The notes under the pieces: generated by a model
Told to the model about the DNA's origin: nothing
Database searches by the model: none
The model's input: only the letters and a program-made list of their open reading frames with translations
Source: Bubalus kerabau
Taxonomy: Eukaryota; Chordata; Mammalia; Artiodactyla; Bovidae
Direction of reading: 5' to 3'
DNA: 64,000 nt
Assembly (NCBI RefSeq): GCF_029407905.1
Contig: NC_073624.1
Location: 1,934,501-1,998,500 of the forward strand
Program-made: the position numbers and the translations under genes
Part shown: positions 56,944 through 64,000 of the stretch, piece by piece
Position numbering within the stretch: position 1 is the stretch's first letter
How the letters are laid out: each line of letters begins with the position of its first letter

Positions 56944-57445
56944 GCCCAGATCTGCCGTGTGACCCAGTGGTGCTGCCCCTGGCCGAACAGGAGAAATGGA
57001 AACGTGTCCACACACAGACATCCACGAGTTCATAGCACTGTTATTATTCATAACAGCCCCAAAGGTGGAAAGGACCCAAACCCCATCAGCTGGATAAAGA
57101 AAATGTGGTCCATCCATGCACTAGAATATTCAGACAGAAATGAGCAAAGCACTGATGCAGCTACGGCAGCGAAGGACGTTTCAAACGTGCCGCTCAGTGA
57201 GGGAAGCCAGGCCCTGAAAACCGGCTAACGTGAGCGTCTGGCCGTACACAGGAAACGTCCAGAACGGGCGAAAGACAGTGACACAAAGCGCATGCGTGGT
57301 TGCTAGGGGCTGGAGCAGGGTTCAGAAGGGACTGCCCATGCTGTGGCTCCCTTTAAGCAGGTAATGAAAGTTTGCGATTAGATGGGGTGATGTTTGCACA
57401 ATCTTACGAAGATACTAGAAAATCGAGAAGTGTATTTTTAAAAGC
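56944..57445 (+). mobile_element. Old L1 LINE 3' fragment, sense
   Basis: L1M-like order: 'aggagaaatggaaacgtgtc', 'ttattattcataacagcccc', 'aaaatgtggtccatccatgc', 'gcgtggttgctaggggctgg', 'tgatgtttgcacaatcttac'. Strongly diverged, with CpG gained in places. Confidence 0.7.
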
Positions 57446-58266
57446 GCCATTTTTATAGTATGGGATTTACATCCCCTTTAAAAACAAACACACTGAACAC
57501 AGAATTAGCCTCCTTCCAGAAAGAGTCCCGCCCAGAGCACAGAAGGAGCACAACCTTGACCCCTCCCCCAGGGTCCCCACGAAGCCCAAACCCCGTCGGG
57601 TCATGTGGACACCCTCTGAGGCCCCGCGGTGCCACGCTTCCTCCCACAACCAGCGAGGGACCTGCCTGCTCCACTGGGTTGGGGGAGCTGTGGCCGGGGA
57701 GGGGGCAGCATAGACAACTGAACATTCATCTTGAGCACATCCTCATCCACGAGGGCTGGGATGACCCTGAAGGAACCAGGTCATTTCCGAGGGTACAGAC
57801 TCAGAGCATCACCTCTGCTCCAAACCCCCAGTCTGCCAAGGTGGTGCGGCTGGCTTGCTGAAAACGCCTACCAGGTTGGGCGGTCAGAGCACGCGGCCAC
57901 TCCCGCCAGGCCTCCTCCTTCCCCTGGCCCTGCGGGGAGAGCGGGTTCTGCAGGCCTCTCCCCTCACCTGGCTCCTACCTGTGCCGCACAAAGGCCGCTG
58001 GCTCTCCCGCGCCCAGGCTGGAGTGGGTGCAGTGATGTCGACGTGTCTGAGCCGCCCTCTCTGAGTGGCAGATGGCCCTGCCTGGTGACGTAGGTCTGCC
58101 TGATGTACTTGGCTACGGGCAGGTGTCCTTCTGCACAGACCCCAGAGGAGCCAGCTCCTGGCTGCCCTGGCCTTTCCTGCCCTTGGACGGTGACAGGAGA
58201 TGCAGTTGTGATGGAGACGAAGTCAGGCTGGGTATCCTGGCACTGGTGAGAGATAATGTCAGTCTT
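57446..58266. other. Unique GC-rich DNA
   Basis: No gene or repeat was recognised; frames of up to 133 codons have no family signature. Confidence 0.45.
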
Positions 58267-58467
58267 GGCTTCCTGGGTGGAGCAGTGGTCAAGAATCCAC
58301 CTGCCAAAGCAGGGGATGTAAGAGATGTGGGTTCAATCCCTGGGTCAGGAAGTTCCCCTGGAGAAGGGAATGACCACCCACTCCAGTATTCTCTGGGAAA
58401 TCCCATGGACAGAGCAGCCTGGGGGCTACAGTTCATGGGGTTGCAAATAGTTGGACACGACTGAGTG
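58267..58467 (+). mobile_element. Bov-tA SINE abutting BovB
   Basis: Head 'ggcttcctgggtggagcagt' and A unit ending 'ttggacacgactgagtg'. Its 3' end passes directly into BovB coding text with no spacer. Confidence 0.9.
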
Positions 58468-59144
58468 CTGGCTTAAAACTCAACATTCAGAAAACTAACA
58501 TCATGGCATCCAGTCCCATCACTTCATGGCAAATAGATGGGGAAACATTTTGAGCTCCAAAATAACTGCAGATGGTGACTGCAGCCATGAAATTAAAAGA
58601 CACCTGCTCCTTGGAAGAAAAGCTATGACCAAGCTAGACAGCATATTAAAAAGCAGAGACATTACTTTACCAACAAAGGTCCGTCTAGTCAAAGCTATGG
58701 TTTTTCCAATAGCCATGTATGGATGTGAGAGTTGAACTTTTAAAGAAAGCCGAGTACCGAAGAATTGATGCTTTTGAACTGTAATGTTGAAGAACACTCT
58801 TGAGAATCCCTTGGGCTGCAAAGAAATCCAATCAGTCCATCCTAAAGGAAATCAATTCTGAATATTCATTGGAAGTACTGATGCTGAAGCTGAAACTCCA
58901 ATCCTTTGGCCACCTGATGCAAAGAGCTGTATCATTTGAAAAGACCCTGATGCTGGGAAAGATTGGAGGCGGGAGGAGAAGGGGACGACAGAGGATGAGA
59001 TGGCTGGATGGCATCACCGACTCGATGGACATGAGTTTGAGCAAGCTTTGGGAGTTGGTGATGGACAGGGAGGCCTGGCGTGCTGCAGTCCATGGGGTCG
59101 CAAAGGGTCAGACACGACTGAGCGCCTGCACTGAACTGAACTGA
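58468..59144 (+). mobile_element. BovB LINE 3' fragment
   Basis: From 'gcttaaaactcaacattcag' through the ORF2 C-terminal part to the (TGAAC)n-type tail near 59144. A 114-codon frame at 58800-59144 reads the C-terminal end ('QSILKEINSEYSLEVLMLKL'), but upstream frames are broken. Confidence 0.92.
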
Positions 59145-60980
59145 GTGTGCACACCCGCCCGCAGCCTGTGATGGGTGTGTGCTGGAGGTGGGACGTGCAC
59201 ACCTTGCCAAGATGCTGGTGTTTTTAGATTCTTCCTGCTGCACAACAAAGCCCGTCCTGAGTGACGTGGTTGCCTTGGAGTCTTCTACCAACTCAGTCCT
59301 GCCCTAAACAGGAAAGCTGCCAGACAAGGTCTGGGGTTGGGGAGGGTCACGTGGGCTCCTAGCGCCTCATCGAGGTGAGGGTCAGGAGAGCGGCAGTGGT
59401 GGTGAGGAGTGCAGGCTGGAGAGCCGGTGGGCCTGCGTCTGATAGGTCAGGAATGATTGCTCCCCCTGGGGCGAAGGGGCGGCATTGGGGGAGCCAAGGG
59501 GTGGTCCCCTGGCTCTTGGGTGGGTAGCTCGATGGGGAGGCTTCACGGTCAGAGTGAGTGGTCAAGGCCAGCGCCAGGAGGGGTCACTTCTGTGCGTGTG
59601 GACTGTGAGCCCTGGCGCGGGCTGGTGCAGACAGTGAGCTGTGAATGGAATAAAGAATAAAACACTCCTTCTCCCGCCTCGCTCTGAAGGTCGGGGGCGA
59701 GAAACAGCCTGGAGGAGATGTCCATGCAGACACAGTGCAGACCCAGCTTCTGTGACCCTGGGGTCCAGCCGGGCTGGTCTGCCTCTGCAAGGCAGGCCCT
59801 CGAGAAGGGCAGGCTGGACCCCTCAGCACAGGTGGGGTTTCGTCCCCATCTAGGAGTCCTCTGCTCCGCTACTAAGACCTTTCCACTGACTGGGTCAGGC
59901 TCCCCGTTATCTGGGGCGACTGTGCCAGCAGACGTGGGTTTTAGCCATGTCTGTGGAGCCCTTGCTCTCTGTGTGGCTCCACCTCCCAGGCCAAGTCTGG
60001 AAATCCAGGAGGAATGTGGCACTCGCCACGTTTCCAGCTCCAGGGTCATGGCCAAACCCCGGCTCTCTGACCCTATACAGTTATGTACGTAAGCAAATCA
60101 GTTGATGTGCACCTATGTTTATGATGGGAGAATAAGGCAGAGATCTGCTGAACTTTTGATTAATTCAAAAATGGTTCCTGCTATACAGTGTGAGATGAGG
60201 ATCACTAGCTTTTTAAAAAATTGCTTCCCTTTTGGGGTCTCCACTTCAATCAGGTCCTGAAAGCTTGCAGGTACGCAGACACGGCTTCTCCATGGCAAAG
60301 TGGCATCCCGGCCCTGGTAGGAGACTGAAATGGACCACCGATGCGCCAGCTTCCTCTGACCGAGGCCCCCTCCATGAGCGTCAGATCAAGGGCCCAGTGA
60401 GACATGGCGCCTCCACGGCCAGATGGGCCTGCAGGGCCCGCAGCGCGGCTGGCCTGCTCAAAGGCCCGGGAGTTCAGATGCCCCCACTTCTTGGCAGCCG
60501 TCCGTGGATTCCTTCTCTCAGAACACTCCCGTCTCCGGAGAGGGGAAAGTTTCGACCAGCGGGCCGTATCAGACACACTGCAGGGTGCCAGCCTCCCTGC
60601 CGAGGTGTGTCTGTGGTTCCCTGGGCGACGGTCCAGGGCTGAATCTGAGTTTGTATCACCTTGAGGTTCACGCCCGGCTTCTCCTCCCAGAATCAGGCCT
60701 TTACTGACTCAGAGGGGTCACTAAGGGACCAGTGTGCTAAAATTAGAGACTCAGCCACAATCAGTTGCAGGTCTTTGCTCAGCCACTAAAAAACGTATCC
60801 CAGCTCGCCCCTTCCTGGCCAGCAGGCACGGGGCACAAAACCTGAGGGTAACGAGGACCCAGTCTCGAGGAGCCTGGACTCCTCTCAGCCTGCGTGGGGC
60901 AGGGAGCGGCCGTCCGTACGCCTCCGCTAGATCACCTGTCGGGAGGTGGGGAGCCCTGCCCCCCCAGTGCTTGTGACCGG
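59145..60980. other. Unique or unclassified GC-rich DNA
   Basis: No gene was recognised. The part from about 59640 to 60960 might include a diverged ruminant LTR-like repeat, but I could not match a family. The minus frame at 59549-60055 (168 codons) and the plus frames at 60232-60707 overlap others in different phases. Confidence 0.4.
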
Positions 60981-60981
60981 C

Positions 60982-61024
60982 CATCAGTCTACACTGATGT
61001 ACACTGCTGTACATCAGTCTACAC
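60982..61024. repeat. Short direct repeat with 10-bp-stem inverted repeat
   Basis: catcagtctacac occurs at 60982-60994 and 61012-61024. Overlapping it, ACTGATGTAC at 60993-61002 is the exact complement of GTACATCAGT at 61009-61018, with a 6-base loop. Confidence 0.9.
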
Positions 61025-61554
61025 TCAGGACACTGCCGAGATGCTTGGTCTTCAGCCCCCATCTCATTGTCTTTCAGGTGAAGAAGCTGAAAAGCTAATG
61101 TCGACACTTGGAGTGGAAGGAATGGGGGTCGTTGTTCCATTTCGTTGCTGACCTGGGAGGGCCCGTGATGGAAGGGTCGGGGAGGCCTCATGGTCAGACT
61201 CGGCCTTCCTGAGTGCCGCCCAGCCTCTAGGGCACGGGGCGTGCTCCCGCCTGCTCATCCAGCCTGCCTGCTGGCACCACGTTAGCCCATGGGGTGGGTG
61301 CTGTCCCCTCTGCCCACACTGCAGTTTGGAGCCCACAGTCACCACCCCACACAATCTCCCTGCAGACAGAACGGAGCGCACTGCCCCTCCACACGCACCC
61401 TCTGAAAACCGCTTAACTGAGACACCTGGGAAGAGGGTGCCTGGGTTTTCAGCCCGGGGCCCTCAGGGTGGCCGCCCAGGGCAGACCACAGCCTGGAATG
61501 CTCGGAGCAGAGCATGGTGCCCACTGTCCAGGACCACAGAAGCGGAGGATCCGC
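61025..61554. other. Unique DNA
   Basis: No gene or repeat was recognised. Confidence 0.4.
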
Positions 61555-61760
61555 CTCCAAGCGAAGTCTCGATTACTGACGGTTGTCCCAGAAATGAGGC
61601 CCCGCTCCCCTGGCACGCGCTCCACAATGAATGGAAAGCCCGCATGTTCAGGCGCAGGCCCCGCAGAGCTGCTGCGGTGATTAGATAAGGACCGGCTGTA
61701 ATCGGCCCTGTCACTCCCGGTTCTCGAGAATGATTTTAAAGCCTTGCTTCTCAGTCCATG
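61555..61760. promoter_or_regulatory. Candidate regulatory segment with hairpin and GATA/OTX-like sites
   Basis: A CCGCAG-AGCTG-CTGCGG hairpin (61661-61677) is followed at once by TGATTAGATAAGG (61678-61690), which holds a good GATA word, and by 'ctgtaatcgg' (OTX-like). CpG content is moderate. Function is inferred from motifs only. Confidence 0.28.
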
Positions 61761-62796
61761 AGCTCTTCTCCCCTCATCCCTCTGGCCACAGTCAAGCCGT
61801 CCTCTGCCTGAAAGCTTTCCTTTGCCAGCGGTGCGGGGACCCCAGGCCACGCCTCCCAGCCGAGAAGACGGGGAACCTCCCAGCCCAGAGCTCTGGAGGT
61901 GCACGGAGCACAGCCCGGAAGCCTGGCTCCCAAATCTTCATCTAGATCACAGTTGTGTGTACACACGTCCCTGGGTATCACTGAACTCTAAACACTGCCT
62001 AAGGGCTGCTAAAATATTCTGGTCAAAGAACTGATGTGCTTGGCCGATGCAATTCAGCGAGGGCATCCACGATTTCATACCAAGACTGAGAGATTAGAGG
62101 GGCAAAGACCAGCAGGGGGGCTGCCCCCAGAGTGGGGACAGCAGAGGGGGACGCATGGATTTCCCTCAAGTATCTGGCAGGTGCAGGGGGCTTGGACGGC
62201 CCTGGTGGGGTCCTCGCACGCAGAGTTAAGCCCCATGAACTGCCCGCATGCCGGGTGCCGCCTCCCAGATGACCAGGGCGTGCCGAGCTCCTCCGGACCA
62301 AGGTGTGAGCACAGACCAGCTGTCCCTGCTGCGAGAGGAGCCCTGTTCCTGACGGAGGAGATCCCATCCTGCACAGGAGGTCCGCTGAGCTCCCAGAGAC
62401 ATCAGGACTCTACAGCTGTGAAGGCAGCCCAGGAGGAAAGCAAGCAACCTGAAGTGGGGCAGAGGCCCCACGTGGGGACGGAGGCCACCAGGACGCTCCT
62501 GCTTGCGGCCCCTCACCCTCTGAGCCCTGGAGGCCAGGCTGCGGGGCTGTGCCTTCCCACACAGACACCAGCAACTGGAAGGCCCCCTGGGACCCCTCTG
62601 GGGAGGAATAGAAGCGTGGAGAAGGGAGGCGAGGAGGGTACTTAGTACCCCCAGGGGCTGAGAGAGTGACGGTGTGTCAAGGCTGTGGAAGGGGCTGCAA
62701 GCCAGGGCCTTAGAGACAAGCCTCCCGCGCCAGCGGCCCCTCCGCCCACACACCCCACCCCCAGGCAGCGCGCCCAGCTTAGCGGCAGAGCCCAGG
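61761..62796. other. Unique GC-rich DNA
   Basis: Frames of 203 codons (plus, 62034-62645) and 244 codons (minus, 62226-62960) overlap on opposite strands, and the latter runs into a MaLR LTR. No domains were seen, so no gene is called. Confidence 0.45.
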
Positions 62797-62867
62797 GGTC
62801 CCCAAACCTGGCTGTGCCTCCGAATCCCTGGGGACACTTTGTAAAAACCCGGGTTCCTAGGTCCCAC
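62797..62867 (+). mobile_element. MER5-like DNA transposon fragment
   Basis: 'ggtccccaaacctggctgtg' followed by 'cctccgaatccctggggaca' matches the order of the MER5A hAT non-autonomous element. Only about 70 bp, cut off by the LTR that follows. Confidence 0.55.
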
Positions 62868-63250
62868 TATGAGTTGAACTTCCCAGAATTCATGTATCAA
62901 AGGCTTACCTCCCAGCACCCCAGAATGTGACCTTATTTGGAAACAGGTCACTGCAGACATAATACGTTAAGATGAGGTCATCTCGGCAGAGGGTGGGCCC
63001 TTTGTCCAACTAGACTGATGTCTTTCTAAAAAGGGAGTGTTTGGACACAGGGAGGCACAAAAGGAAGTCCGCGTGGGCACACAGGCAGAAGACAGCCATC
63101 TACAAGTTCCAGGGAGGCGCTCAGAAGGAATCAGCTCTGCCAGTGCCTTCAGCTTGGACTCCTGGCCTCCAGAATGGTGAGAGAATAAACTCTGTAGTTT
63201 AAGCCCCCACGTCTGTGGCACTTTGTTAAGGCAGCCTTAGCGAATCAGGA
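62868..63250 (+). mobile_element. MaLR-type solo LTR (MST/MLT1-like)
   Basis: Clear MaLR order: 'cccagaatgtgaccttattt', 'acgttaagatgaggtcatct', 'tttggacacagggaggcaca', 'ctggcctccagaatggtgag', 'agaataaactctgtagttta', and a 3' end near 'ccttagcgaatcagga'. The polyadenylation-like AATAAA at about 63184 sits where the LTR R region would end. Confidence 0.8.
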
Positions 63251-63336
63251 TCAGATAGCAGGAGTCCTGGACTTGTCTATTCAACAGCCATGGATAGATT
63301 CTTACAGGAATTTTGGCAAGTCCCACAGACAGGATG

Positions 63337-63538
63337 GGGCTTTGCCAGTGTCTCAGTGATAGAGAATCTGCCTGTAATGCAGGAGATGCAGGTTTGATCC
63401 CTGGGTTGGGAAAATTCCCTGGAGGAGGTCATGACAACCCACTCCAGTGCTCTTGCCCTGAGAATCCCATGGACAGAGGAGCCTGGCAGGATACGTCCAT
63501 GGGGTCACAAGAATCGGACACGACTGAGTGACTGAGCC
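63337..63538 (+). mobile_element. Bov-tA SINE
   Basis: Head 'gggctttgccagtgtctcag' and A unit ending 'gaatcggacacgactgagtg'. A 7-bp cccacag flanks both sides as a possible partial duplication. Confidence 0.9.
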
Positions 63539-63781
63539 CACAGCATGCACATGGACAGGACGCAGGGCTCTTGGAACTTGGCTGTGGGTGTGTATGACCT
63601 GCGGATGCTGGTCACACGCAGGTGGGGCCCAGCAGGTCTGAGGACTGAGACTCTGTTCGTCTGCAAGCTCTCACACGTCACTGATGCTGCTGGGCCACGC
63701 GTCTCACTTTGGATAGCAAGGAGCGGGTGTTTAAAGGTGGTCCCTCCAGGCGCCTGGCCCGTCCAGGGTGTGGCCCGTCCC

Positions 63782-64000
63782 AGTGTGTGTGCTCGGTAGT
63801 TCAGTCGTGTCCGACTCTGTGACCCCATGGGCTGTAGCCCACCAGGCACTTCTGTCTGTTGAACTTTCCAGGCAAGAATACTGGAGTGGGTTGCCATTTC
63901 CTCCTCCAGGGGCTCTTACTCACCCAGGACTGAACTTGAGTCTCTTGCATCTCCTGCATTGGCAGGTGGGTTCTTTGGCAGGTGCCACCTGGGAAGCCTC
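63782..64000 (-). mobile_element. Bov-tA SINE, runs to window edge
   Basis: Inverted A unit from a short TG tail ('agttcagtcgtgtccgactc') to the inverted head ('gccacctgggaagcctc') at the last base. The end of the head and any flanking duplication lie outside the window. Confidence 0.9.

Noticed and set aside
59640..60960. Possible ruminant LTR or satellite segment
   Set aside because: No defined ends, target duplication or family match could be shown from the sequence alone.
62034..62960. Opposed frames of 203 and 244 codons
   Set aside because: They overlap on opposite strands, and one runs into a MaLR LTR; no domain signature.
1..64000. CRISPR arrays, bacterial operons, ribosome-binding sites, replication origins
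   Set aside because: The DNA is mammalian nuclear sequence; the regular repeats present are satellites and retroelements.

Overview
The window is nuclear DNA of a horned ruminant (Pecora: cattle, sheep, goat or a relative). This rests on recognisable BovB LINEs, Bov-tA SINEs (tRNA-Glu-like head plus a BovB-derived A unit), two dimeric BOV-A2 SINEs and one CHR-2-type tRNA SINE, together with general mammalian L1, L2, MIR, MER5 and MaLR remnants. I cannot tell the species apart. No tRNA, rRNA, CRISPR array or host protein-coding gene can be supported. Nearly all long open frames are repeat translations or chance frames in GC-rich DNA.

Layout. About 0.36-10.1 kb is two consecutive antisense L1 copies; the second is close to full length. 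They carry a BovB fragment and three SINEs. 10.1-14.2 kb is GC-rich unique DNA with a CpG-rich block ending in a strong-looking GTGAGT splice donor, a four-run G-quadruplex motif and a 0.6 kb TG-rich block. 14.24-15.36 kb is a minus-strand BovB whose reverse-transcriptase YADD motif is still readable. 15.4-27.2 kb is unique DNA with a candidate regulatory cluster near 15.6-16.2 kb, a second TG-rich block, a young BOV-A2, a MaLR LTR, BovB fragments and a CHR-2 SINE. 27.2-28.6 kb is a long GAT/GGT satellite. 28.6-33.8 kb is mostly unique. 33.8-37.5 kb holds old sense L1 pieces and a MIR. 37.5-44.3 kb is unique DNA with SINEs, a second young BOV-A2 and an 11-bp-TSD BovB stub. 45.0-45.7 kb is a CpG-bearing minisatellite lying just before a compact CpG island (about 45.98-46.25 kb), the best promoter candidate. 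48.1-59.1 kb is repeat-dense and includes a nested insertion: L1 interrupted by BovB(-), itself interrupted by a SINE and by a BovB(+). 59.1-64.0 kb is mostly unique GC-rich DNA with small hairpins, a MER5-like fragment, a MaLR LTR and SINEs.

How the parts relate. The only protein-coding content I recognise is decayed retrotransposon reverse transcriptase. The ruminant SINEs share the 3' end of BovB (the A unit), which is why they are regarded as mobilised by BovB; target-site duplications are visible for several copies. I did not find a new molecular system. The observations most worth checking are the two CpG-rich candidate promoters, the G-quadruplex beside a splice-donor-like site, the non-repeat segments with clustered factor-like sites, the satellite arrays and the nested retroelement history. 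Statements about conservation or regulation are inference, because no alignment was available.
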